From contig JABUFC010000013.1 in assembly GCA_013314715.1 (NCBI GenBank), forward strand, positions 1 through 64,000: DNA of 64,000 nucleotides, given 5' to 3'. This DNA comes from Bacteroidales bacterium (GTDB lineage: Bacteria > Bacteroidota > Bacteroidia > Bacteroidales > GWA2-32-17). The translations under genes and the position numbers were made by a program. Of the stretch, positions 26,902-35,159 are shown one piece after another; within the stretch, counting starts at the first letter, position 1, and every line of letters begins with the position of its first letter. The notes under the pieces are model-generated. The model was not told the DNA's origin. It saw only the letters and a list, made by a program, of their open reading frames with translations, and ran no database searches.

Positions 26902-29322
26902 TTAATTTTGCTTAGACTTATTTAAATTGCTTGAAAATGGAATAGTAATATTTATTACAATATTTCGTCCAGGTTCAGGAACGTTAATCAATCTATAAAA
27001 GCTGGTATGGTTAAAATATTTGGTGTTGAGTATATTTTGTATTTGAAAAGAAAAAATAACAAGATGGTTATTAAAGTATAAATTACTTCCTAAACTAAGA
27101 TTCAAAAGTTGGTAACCTTGTGTAATCTCTTCGGGAGGGACAATCTCTTTTTGCGTTGATGTTAGTTTATAGTCGAGTGAGCAATATAAATTTTCTGCAA
27201 ATTTCAGTCTATCTTTTTTGAATTTAAGGTTAAACAATATAGAGGCAGGTGGCGAAAAAGGTAAATTATATCCTTTTTTTTCTCCCGACATTTGTTGTGA
27301 GTGGACATACTCGGCAATTACACCTAGTTGTATATTGGGTATTATTTCATAATGGCTATGAAATTCACTTCCATACCTTAGTACTTCGCTTTCGGTATAA
27401 TAAAAAACTTGATTGCCATTGCCATAAAGTCGGTCGTATTGGGCTGAAGGATTAAGATAAATATAATGGGTAAAATAGTTTACAAAAGGAGATATTTCAA
27501 AAGCAAATTTTTTATTTCTATATTCTATGGCAGCATCAATTTGGTACGATATTTCTGGCGATAAATTAGGATTTCCTACTTCAAAACTAAAATGATGATA
27601 ATTTACTCCATTTGCAGCTAGCTCTTTTGCATCTGGAATTCTGAAGCTTTTTCCTCCATTGATTTTAAATATTAAGTTTTCAAGATTATGAATATATCCT
27701 ATTGACCAAGAAGTGTTGTAAAAATGTTTTTTCAATTCGTTAGATCTTTGTAAGTATGACCACAAAGTATAGTTTTCGTTAGGGCTTTTAAACCAATCGT
27801 AATAGCTTTCTGTATGCAAAAAACTATAATCATAACGAATACCAAAATGCAAAATACTTTTATTTGAAAAATAATATTTAGTATAAGCGTAGCTACCAAT
27901 AGTAAATTGGCTAAATTCCGGAATAATAAAGCTTCGTCCATCAATTTTATTCTTTTGAAATTGATAATTGATGCCTGTTGTAATCGTTGTTTTTTCGTTT
28001 AAATAAAAGGTAGGTTTTAAGTTAGCAGAATAAATGTATTTATCTAATTGCAATTCAAGATCGGAAGGAAAAGGTAGGCTGTCGGGAAAAGTAGCGGGCA
28101 TAAAACCATGATTTACATAAGTACTCCATTCTTGCCTAAAGTTTCTCTGAAATCCAAAGTCGGTTTCTATTTTATAATGAGATCGATTCCATTGACTTTT
28201 ATTAATAATTTTAAAATGATTAACTTGATGATAAGGATACAAAATGTCTCGACCTGATTTGTCGTGTAACAAAGTATCAACATTACGTGGTTCTATGCCG
28301 TGTGCATTGGCAAAAAAGCCGCTTTTATTATATATATTACTTATAAAAAGCTTTGTTGTAAACTTATGTTGAATAATTCCTAAAGTATAATGAATATTTT
28401 GTTCATTGCCGGCTGTATTTCTTAATTGTTGTTTATATAATGCCGCTCTATACGAATAAATATCAATACTGTCAGTGGGTACTTTATAATCACCATAATT
28501 AATGAGGGTAGTGCGTAAATTCATAAAAAGACTTTTTTTTCGACCAGAAATTAAGATCGACGAGCCCATTAAATTATTATTTGATTTGCCAATAAGGTCA
28601 AGTATTACATTAATAGAATTATTGAGTGGAATTTTATTTTGTTTAATGTCGATAATTCCGCCAATGGCATCGGAGCCATACATGATCGAAACAGGTCCTT
28701 TAATAATTTCAATGGTTTCGGCATTATATTGGTCTATTTCAAGTCCATGATCGGCACCCCATTGTTGTCCTTCATGTTTAACGCCATTTTCAACTACTAC
28801 TACTCGGTTAAACCCAAGCCCCCGAATAACTGGCTTTGATTGCCCCGTGCCAATATCGATAGTGGTAATACCTGCAAGGCGTTCGAGAGAGTTCATTAAA
28901 CTTCCACCTATATTTTGTTTTAAATATTGATTGTTAACTATTTCTAGGTTTAGCGACTCTTCTTTTTCTCGTTTTTCAAAAGACAAATCATTTATTACAA
29001 CTTCTTGTAAGCTTATAGTTGACGGTTTCATCTCAATATCATAATAGATATCATGATTAACTAGTATAGTGTCAATTATGGTTTTGTAGCTAATATGAGA
29101 AATGTTAATTATGTATTGACCTTTTTCCAAATTATAAATAGTAAAATAACCGTCTCTATTAGTAAATGTTCCATGAAACGTATTTTGAAGAAAAATAGAA
29201 ACACCCGATAATGGTTGTTTTTTTTCATCTAAAATTCTACCACTAAGAGTGAATGTATTTTGACTATATGTGTAAGTTAGACCCATAGCGAAATATAGTA
29301 TGAGTGGAATTAATATTTTCAT
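26902..29322 (-). CDS. TonB-dependent outer-membrane receptor, probable zinc uptake
   Basis: 806 aa. A signal peptide is followed by a CarboxypepD_reg-like domain (about 22-105, SGRILDEKKQPLSGVSIFL), a plug domain (about 110-235, with PVIRGLGFNRVVVVENGVKH and GPVSIMYGSDAIGGII) and a 22-strand-type barrel to the C-terminus (VFSFQIQNILNTKY...). The plug segment GQQWGADHGLEID resembles ZnuD-type zinc receptors. It starts 2 bases after the Fur-family gene and precedes two DUF4625 lipoproteins, so expression is probably controlled by that regulator. Energy would come from ExbBD-TonB, encoded at 52.6-54.4 kb. The substrate is inference. Confidence 0.88.
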   Translation of the reverse strand: MKILIPLILYFAMGLTYTYSQNTFTLSGRILDEKKQPLSGVSIFLQNTFHGTFTNRDGYFTIYNLEKGQYIINISHISYKTIIDTILVNHDIYYDIEMKPSTISLQEVVINDLSFEKREKEESLNLEIVNNQYLKQNIGGSLMNSLERLAGITTIDIGTGQSKPVIRGLGFNRVVVVENGVKHEGQQWGADHGLEIDQYNAETIEIIKGPVSIMYGSDAIGGIIDIKQNKIPLNNSINVILDLIGKSNNNLMGSSILISGRKKSLFMNLRTTLINYGDYKVPTDSIDIYSYRAALYKQQLRNTAGNEQNIHYTLGIIQHKFTTKLFISNIYNKSGFFANAHGIEPRNVDTLLHDKSGRDILYPYHQVNHFKIINKSQWNRSHYKIETDFGFQRNFRQEWSTYVNHGFMPATFPDSLPFPSDLELQLDKYIYSANLKPTFYLNEKTTITTGINYQFQKNKIDGRSFIIPEFSQFTIGSYAYTKYYFSNKSILHFGIRYDYSFLHTESYYDWFKSPNENYTLWSYLQRSNELKKHFYNTSWSIGYIHNLENLIFKINGGKSFRIPDAKELAANGVNYHHFSFEVGNPNLSPEISYQIDAAIEYRNKKFAFEISPFVNYFTHYIYLNPSAQYDRLYGNGNQVFYYTESEVLRYGSEFHSHYEIIPNIQLGVIAEYVHSQQMSGEKKGYNLPFSPPASILFNLKFKKDRLKFAENLYCSLDYKLTSTQKEIVPPEEITQGYQLLNLSLGSNLYFNNHLVIFSFQIQNILNTKYFNHTSFYRLINVPEPGRNIVINITIPFSSNLNKSKQN

Positions 29323-29324
29323 TT

Positions 29325-29729
29325 TTAAGCTGTTTTACATTTATTGCAGATACCTTTAATAATCAGATCTGAATCTTTAATAGTATAGCCGTTCGGTAAT
29401 TTAGGCGGTTCAAAAGGAACGGTTTCTAAACATTCAACCATGTTGCATTGATTGCAATAAAAATGCACATGCTTTATTTTATTGTTAATGGTGTTATTTA
29501 AAGCATATCGAATATTTTTATTATCGATAATAATTTTGTGTAATATATTTTTTTCTACAAGAGTTTTAAAAGATCGATAAAATGTTGTCCGATCATAATG
29601 CCCTGCTAAACGTTCGCATATTTCATTTTCAGATAAGGTCCTTTTTGTAGATAGAAAAACATCAATAATGCCTTCTCTACAGCTTGTGCGTCTTAATCGA
29701 TGATTAGCTAAAATTTCAGATGCTTCCAT
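29325..29729 (-). CDS. Fur-family metal-responsive repressor, probably Zur-like
   Basis: About 134 aa from ATG 29729 (MEASEILANHRLRR). The frame is open to 29765, but that would run through the promoter and operator. Winged helix (about 1-75) with DRTTFYRSFKTLVEK as the recognition region. Dimerisation and metal-binding domain (about 80-134) with KHVHFYC (His87, His89, Cys92), CNQC (92, 95) and CNKC (128, 131), so a structural zinc site is intact. It directly precedes a ZnuD-like receptor by 2 bases. A palindrome at its own promoter suggests autoregulation. Zur is favoured by context; Fur is the alternative. Confidence 0.85.
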   Translation of the reverse strand: MEASEILANHRLRRTSCREGIIDVFLSTKRTLSENEICERLAGHYDRTTFYRSFKTLVEKNILHKIIIDNKNIRYALNNTINNKIKHVHFYCNQCNMVECLETVPFEPPKLPNGYTIKDSDLIIKGICNKCKTA

Positions 29730-29749
29730 AAATGCAATATTGTTTAAAA

Positions 29750-29770
29750 TGCAACAATGTTGCAAATATA
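29750..29770 (-). promoter_or_regulatory. Promoter and operator of the metal-uptake operon
   Basis: The palindrome TGCAAC-AAT-GTTGCA occupies 29750-29764 and overlaps the minus-strand -7 box TATATTTG at 29770-29763. A repressor bound there would block the promoter. The only regulator in the operon is the Fur-family protein, the likely ligand. A second imperfect half (TGCAATATTG) lies at 29733-29742. Confidence 0.65.
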
Positions 29771-29877
29771 AATAAAAAAAACGATATGAAATATATTATA
29801 GGCTTATATTTATTTTTTAACTTAAATTAACAATTCGTGTCGAAAAAAAAGTGGTTAAGGAATAAATACAAAACCTT

Positions 29878-32010
29878 TTATAGAAAATCATAAAAATATT
29901 GGGTGACTTTTTTCATTAAATGAATTCGGTCTTTGCCTCGAACATTATGTGGATGTTTGGGATATATAAAATAATCGACTAAAATGCCCTTTTTTATGCA
30001 TTGTTCAATGAAGGCTAAGCTGTGTTGTAAAACAACGGTGTCGTCAATATACCCATGAATAATAAGTAGTTTACCTTTTAAATTTTTAGCTTTATTGAGT
30101 AAGCTTGTTTTTTCGTAGCCTTCGGGATTTTCTTGAGGTGTATCCATGTAACGTTCGCCATACATTATTTCGTAATATTTCCAATCTATTACAGGTCCAC
30201 CAGCAACTCCAACTTTGAAAACTTCGGGGTAGGTAGTCATAAGGGTGGTTGTCATAAAGCCGCCATAACTCCAACCGTGAACGCCTATTCGTTTTTCATC
30301 GACAAAACCTTGTTTTATAAGATGTTTTACAAATTCCATTTGGTCTTGAGCTTCATTAACTCCACATTGACGATGGATACAGCTTTCGAACTCAAAGCCT
30401 CTATTGGCAGAGCCTCTATTATCAATGGTGGCAACAATATATCCTTGTTGAGCCATATAAAAGTCCCAAAGTGGCGCACCACTTAGCCATTCGTCTTGAA
30501 CTAACTGAGCATGAGGACCACCATAAACATACAATATTAGAGGATATTTTTTTGCTGGGTCGAAATTCAATGGTTTTATTATACGTCCATATAAATCGGT
30601 TTTACCATCGGCTGCTTTAATCGTGTCGAGTTTTAATTCGGGCATAGCATAGTCGCTTAAAGAATTTTTGCCTTCTAAAATGGTTCGGATTTTTTTTCCA
30701 TAAGCATCGTTTAAGTTGATGGTTTTCGGTGTGTTTAGGTTGCTGTATTTATCAATAAAAAACGAAAAATTATCGTTGAAAATAGGTTCGTGACAACCTC
30801 TTTCAGGAGTGAGTCGTTTCATTTCTCCATTGTCAATGTTTACGCTATATACCTGACGCTCTAATGCGGTTGGGTTAGTGGATATAAAGTAAATAGAACG
30901 AGTTTTGGATTGATAACCTAGATAGTCTATTACTGCCCAATTGCCCTTAGTTATTTGTTTTAAGAGCGTTCCATCGGTTTTATATAAATAAAAATGGTTG
31001 TAACCATTGCGTTGACTTTGCCATATAAATTGGTCGTTTGAGATAAAAATAGCGGGATGTAAGGGTTCTACATAACGGTCGTTTTTTTCTTCAAATAAAG
31101 TTTTAACCCATTCGCCTGTTTGTGCATTGTACATATTAAATTTCATGTGATTTTGTTCGCGGTTTAAAACGGCTATGCATATATATTGATCGTCGGGGGT
31201 CCATGTTATGTTTGTTAAATATTGTTCTTTAGGTTCACCTGTTTTTAGGTAGATAATATTTTTAGTTTCGGTATTAAAAACGCCGACTAAAACTTCGTGG
31301 CTTTTCATACCAGCCATAGGATAACGAATGGGTTTTTCGGTTGCAATTCTTGTTGAAATATCAACGATTGGGTATTGGGTTACCATGCTTTCGTCCATAC
31401 GGTAAAATGCTAAAAGTTTACCACTGTTGCTCCAAAATATGCCTTTTTCTATTCCAAATTCATTGCGGTGAACCGATTTGCCATAAACAATCCCTTTATT
31501 TGTTTCGTTACTTATAGCTACTTTATTGCCGTTGGGATATTGAACCCAAAGATTATTTTCAATAGTATATGCCGCCATTTTGCTTTTGTAATGAAGTTCT
31601 ATATTATCGGCCGTGTCAGGAAGAGATAAGAATGTCAAAACTTTATTAGCCTTTAAATCGATTTCGGCTATTTTGTTGGAATTTTTTATCCAACAAATAT
31701 CTTTGGTTGTCCATCGGTATTCAGGAAAAACTACAAAGCTATTAAAGGCACTATCATGTGTAATTTCAAATAATGAATTGCCATTAATAGCCATTATTTC
31801 TTTTGCATTTTTTATAGATTGCTGATATAAATTTGCTCCTTTGCTATAAGTAAAAATATCGTTGGTTCGCCATCCAATATTATACAAATCGTTGGCATAC
31901 ATCGTTCTATAGGCTCCAATAACGGCGTCGTCAATGGTTAGCATTTTGTTTTGTGACTTTGTTATAGAGCAAACAAAAACAACTAATAAAATTAAAATTA
32001 TTTTCTTCAT
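29878..32010 (-). CDS. Prolyl dipeptidyl peptidase IV-like serine peptidase (S9B)
   Basis: Cleaves X-Pro (or X-Ala) dipeptides from peptide N-termini in the periplasm. 710 aa. Signal peptide (MKKIILILLVVFVCSITKS), an eight-bladed beta-propeller (about 30-470, with YRWTTKDICWI and MDESMVTQYPIVDIST), then the alpha/beta-hydrolase domain. The nucleophile is Ser581 in GWSYGG, the aspartate is in GYIDDTV and the histidine in KHPHNV. The substrate-binding Glu pair of DPP-IV may lie in FRRMDES-type residues, seen here as FYRMDES. Length is standard. It is divergent from the VanX-like gene with only 24 bases between the two start codons. Confidence 0.92.
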   Translation of the reverse strand: MKKIILILLVVFVCSITKSQNKMLTIDDAVIGAYRTMYANDLYNIGWRTNDIFTYSKGANLYQQSIKNAKEIMAINGNSLFEITHDSAFNSFVVFPEYRWTTKDICWIKNSNKIAEIDLKANKVLTFLSLPDTADNIELHYKSKMAAYTIENNLWVQYPNGNKVAISNETNKGIVYGKSVHRNEFGIEKGIFWSNSGKLLAFYRMDESMVTQYPIVDISTRIATEKPIRYPMAGMKSHEVLVGVFNTETKNIIYLKTGEPKEQYLTNITWTPDDQYICIAVLNREQNHMKFNMYNAQTGEWVKTLFEEKNDRYVEPLHPAIFISNDQFIWQSQRNGYNHFYLYKTDGTLLKQITKGNWAVIDYLGYQSKTRSIYFISTNPTALERQVYSVNIDNGEMKRLTPERGCHEPIFNDNFSFFIDKYSNLNTPKTINLNDAYGKKIRTILEGKNSLSDYAMPELKLDTIKAADGKTDLYGRIIKPLNFDPAKKYPLILYVYGGPHAQLVQDEWLSGAPLWDFYMAQQGYIVATIDNRGSANRGFEFESCIHRQCGVNEAQDQMEFVKHLIKQGFVDEKRIGVHGWSYGGFMTTTLMTTYPEVFKVGVAGGPVIDWKYYEIMYGERYMDTPQENPEGYEKTSLLNKAKNLKGKLLIIHGYIDDTVVLQHSLAFIEQCIKKGILVDYFIYPKHPHNVRGKDRIHLMKKVTQYFYDFL

Positions 32011-32052
32011 ATCTTTGTAATTTACAAATTGAAAATGTGGCTTTCAAAGATA
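32010..32052. promoter_or_regulatory. Face-to-face -7 boxes between two divergent genes
   Basis: TATCTTTG occurs on the plus strand at 32010-32017 and on the minus strand at 32052-32045. The first would serve the VanX-like gene (ATG 32035), the second the DPP-IV gene (ATG 32010). Each box lies at or within the start of the other gene, so the two transcripts would overlap. Neither has a convincing -33 element. Confidence 0.4.
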
Positions 32053-33162
32053 TATCATTTATATCAAATTTTACCTGCAATCTTGCTTGTTTTTTATAAC
32101 AACTTTACACCTTTGCCTCTAAAATCAAACGTCCAAAATAATATTTTGGGAGCGATGCAAGCAAAAACTCATGTGTCTCATCCATATTGTTTTAGATATA
32201 TAACAGAGAGCGAATTAGAGAAAATATATAAAGGCTACGGTTTAGTTGATGTTAAAAGTTTAGATAGTACTATTGTTGTTGATTTACGTTATGCTAGTAA
32301 TTATAATTTTTTAGGACGGAACCTGTATGGTGAAATTCAGAAAGCTTATTTACAGAAAGAAGTTGCAATAAAACTCTCAAAGGCATCGCAATTGTTGCGC
32401 AATGAGAATGCATCCTTAAGATTGGTAGTTTTAGATGCTGCTCGCCCACTTTCGATACAACAACAAATGTGGACAGATGTGAACTTGCCCAATGGCAATA
32501 AGGAAAAATTTGTTGCAAGTCCTTATATCGGTTCATTACATAATTTTGGAGCTGCTGTAGATGTTACTCTTTGCAATCAAAATGGAAGTTATTTGGACAT
32601 GGGGACCTCGTTCGATTCATTTTCTGATACTGCATATACCATTAACGAAGAAGGTTTGCTTAGGGTGGGCAAGTTGACACAAACCCAATATCAAAATCGA
32701 AAACTTTTGCGTAAAATTATGATGGCAGCCGGTTTTTATCCTATTGAAACCGAATGGTGGCATTTTAATGCTTGTTCGCGAAATTATGCTAAGGCTCACT
32801 ACCCAATTATAGTTTCGCATATATATGCCGAAAATCCTTTACTAATAAATAAAGCAAAAGAGCCACCCGTTTTAGCCGATATTTCGATGCTAAAAGTTGA
32901 ATTTAGAATTCAAATTTTAACTTCTGTAAATGCCTATTCATCTAAAGACTCACGATTTAAACGTTTAAAAGTGGATTGGTATAAACAAGATAATTTGTAT
33001 AAATATACAACAGGACATTATAACAACCTTGAAAAAGCTTTGGCTGATTTAGAACAAATAAAGGCAAAAGGCTTTAACGATGCATTTATTGTTGCCTTTA
33101 ATAATAAACATGAGCGTATAAGTATAAAAGATGCTGTAGAATTATTGCACAGTAAAGATTAA
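32035..33162 (+). CDS. VanX/DdpX-type D-Ala-D-Ala dipeptidase (M15D) with SPOR-like tail
   Basis: About 375 aa from the ATG at 32035; a TTG at 32029 is also open. An N-terminal hydrophobic segment acts as signal or anchor. The M15D domain (about 50-260) has the zinc motifs SLHNFGAAVDVTL (near 165-177) and ETEWWHFN (near 238-245), which supply the His, Asp, Glu and His of the VanX active site. A C-terminal segment (about 285-365; EFRIQILTSVNAYS...) looks like a SPOR domain, which binds glycan strands lacking stem peptides. Such enzymes hydrolyse D-Ala-D-Ala; lone chromosomal copies usually serve cell-wall turnover, not vancomycin resistance. No vanA or vanH is nearby. Confidence 0.85.
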   Translation: MWLSKIYHLYQILPAILLVFYNNFTPLPLKSNVQNNILGAMQAKTHVSHPYCFRYITESELEKIYKGYGLVDVKSLDSTIVVDLRYASNYNFLGRNLYGEIQKAYLQKEVAIKLSKASQLLRNENASLRLVVLDAARPLSIQQQMWTDVNLPNGNKEKFVASPYIGSLHNFGAAVDVTLCNQNGSYLDMGTSFDSFSDTAYTINEEGLLRVGKLTQTQYQNRKLLRKIMMAAGFYPIETEWWHFNACSRNYAKAHYPIIVSHIYAENPLLINKAKEPPVLADISMLKVEFRIQILTSVNAYSSKDSRFKRLKVDWYKQDNLYKYTTGHYNNLEKALADLEQIKAKGFNDAFIVAFNNKHERISIKDAVELLHSKD

Positions 33163-35057
33163 TGAGATTTTGAATTACGTTGAATTCGATATAATAAACG
33201 TTCGTAGTAAAGCGATTTTTCTATATTTTGGTGTTGTTTAAAATATCGACTTAAGCCATATAATAAATTTGGGTTATTGGGATTTTTGCTAATAGCTTTT
33301 TCCCATTGGGCAACAGCATGGACAGTATCGCCCGAAAGTAAAAAATAATTTCCTTCGTTAATATAAGGTATATCCGAATTTGTATCTTTGATTTTTATTA
33401 AATTGTTTATTGTATATGCTGAATCTTTTATGTTTAAACTAAAATAAAGGTTTGCTAAATCGTTCATAATATAAATATTGTTAGAGTCGATAATAATCGC
33501 CTTATTCAATAATCGAAGTGCTTCATTATTCTTTTTATGCTTTATTTTAACACGAGCTAAATTGTATAGTGCTTCTGAGTAGTTGTTGTTTATACAAATA
33601 GCTTTTTTGAACCAATAAGTTGCAAGCGAATCATTTTGGGCATATGTAAAATATACCAATCCTAAATTATTCATGGCAGCATAATAATTGGGGTAAATAT
33701 CGATGGCTTTTTTATAGTGTTTAATAATTGTATCGATAATATTTGAGTTTATTTTATTCCCTATTTGAACTTGTGTGTTTACTTTGTTCATTAGCATTGT
33801 TGCAAAACTCGCATTGGCTTTAGCCGATTCATTAAGTTTAGGCATATCAGTCCTTAATAAGGTTTCAGTATCTTTCCATTCACCGTTTCGTTTAATGCAG
33901 TAAATGCCAAATAACAAAGCAATAAATGTAAAGACAAGTGTGTAACGTTTTTTAATTATGGTAATAAAACAAACACCAGCAATAATAAACCCTAATGATG
34001 CTGTATAAACTAAACGTTCGGCTACAATTCCATTTATTGGGATAAAAAAATTCGAGAAAGGAACAATGCTTACCCAGAACCATATTATGCCCCATGTTAA
34101 AATAGCAGATTTTTGTCTTTTTTTTAATAGAAAGTAAATGCTAGTTATTAAACAAACAACAAAAACAATTTGATTTAGTGTAATGGTATCAGGTATATTT
34201 ATCGTTTTGTATCCATAATAGTAGCTAAGCGGATATGGAAAGATGAGTTTAACGATGTAAAATCCCATACTCTCGGCGCTTAATAAATATTTGGCAAAGT
34301 GAGAATGAATTTCATGAAGAGGATTTTCAAAGTAAAAAAGTATTTTATCTTCTGTTGGAAGTATCCATGATGGAAGTTTATATAAAATCCATGCTCCTAT
34401 AAATACAATAATAAAGTGAACAAGAATTGGCCATCGGACATTAAAATTTTTATAAAAAAATAAAGTTATGGGAGTTAATAATAGAAATACCATTCCGTTT
34501 TCTTTTGTTAGTATAGAAAGCCATGTAAATAATGCCGAAAAAACAAGTTTTATCCATTTTTGAGTATCAATATACTGAATAGCTGTGCTTATTGCAGCTA
34601 TTCCAAATAGAAATGCAAGAAGCTCTTCTCTGTTTTTTAAACTCGCGACTACTTCGGTATGAATGGGATGGATTGCAAACAGCAGGCTTGTCCACCAAAT
34701 TATTTTATCATTATTTGGAAATATTTTATTGAGTAATAGATATAACCATACTATGGTAATTATATATAGCAGTAAATTAATTAAATGACTTAAAAATGGT
34801 TTTTCGCCCCATAACTGGGATTCAATAAAAAAAGTTGTTCTTGCAATTGGACGATATCCAAATGTATTATCCTTTTCCTGCCAATAATGTGTAGTAAATA
34901 TTTCTTTAATGCCACTAAAACCTTGATGGCTTGATTTCTGAACAACAAAGTTGTCGTCAAAACTATAATGGTTCCATAGTGTATTAGCAAAAACAGCAAC
35001 TGTTATACACAATAATAAGATAAAGGGTTTGTTTTTAAATACTTTTTTTGAAAACAT
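33159..35057 (-). CDS. Polytopic membrane protein with C-terminal TPR repeats (TMTC/DUF1736-like)
   Basis: About 632 aa from ATG 35057. The first 390 residues hold roughly ten membrane helices, with the GT39/TMTC-like opening loop (WNHYSFDDNFVVQKS and IFTTHYW...YRPIARTTFFIES) and a loop HPIHTEVVASLKNREELLAF characteristic of TMTC/DUF1736 proteins. The C-terminal 230 residues are TPR repeats of 34 residues (NYYAAMNNLGLVYF, SEALYNLARVKIK). Eukaryotic TMTC proteins are O-mannosyltransferases; the bacterial role is unproven. It ends 4 bases inside the convergent dipeptidase gene. Confidence 0.75.
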   Translation of the reverse strand: MFSKKVFKNKPFILLLCITVAVFANTLWNHYSFDDNFVVQKSSHQGFSGIKEIFTTHYWQEKDNTFGYRPIARTTFFIESQLWGEKPFLSHLINLLLYIITIVWLYLLLNKIFPNNDKIIWWTSLLFAIHPIHTEVVASLKNREELLAFLFGIAAISTAIQYIDTQKWIKLVFSALFTWLSILTKENGMVFLLLTPITLFFYKNFNVRWPILVHFIIVFIGAWILYKLPSWILPTEDKILFYFENPLHEIHSHFAKYLLSAESMGFYIVKLIFPYPLSYYYGYKTINIPDTITLNQIVFVVCLITSIYFLLKKRQKSAILTWGIIWFWVSIVPFSNFFIPINGIVAERLVYTASLGFIIAGVCFITIIKKRYTLVFTFIALLFGIYCIKRNGEWKDTETLLRTDMPKLNESAKANASFATMLMNKVNTQVQIGNKINSNIIDTIIKHYKKAIDIYPNYYAAMNNLGLVYFTYAQNDSLATYWFKKAICINNNYSEALYNLARVKIKHKKNNEALRLLNKAIIIDSNNIYIMNDLANLYFSLNIKDSAYTINNLIKIKDTNSDIPYINEGNYFLLSGDTVHAVAQWEKAISKNPNNPNLLYGLSRYFKQHQNIEKSLYYERLLYRIQRNSKSH

Positions 35058-35140
35058 TGACAAATATACAAGAAGAATATATTATAACAAAATTAACAAA
35101 ATTTAAATTATCATAATTAGAATGAATCTAAATAAATAGT

Positions 35141-35148
35141 TAATTTTG
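35141..35148 (+). promoter_or_regulatory. -7 box of the second TonB-receptor gene
   Basis: TAATTTTG matches TAnnTTTG, 11 bases before the ATG at 35160. No clear -33 element is seen. The leader would be very short. Confidence 0.45.
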
Positions 35149-35159
35149 CAAAAAAAAAT

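Noticed and set aside
32035-33162. Vancomycin-resistance cluster
   Set aside because: Only the VanX-like gene is present; no vanH, vanA, vanR or vanS gene is nearby, and a SPOR-like tail points to cell-wall turnover.
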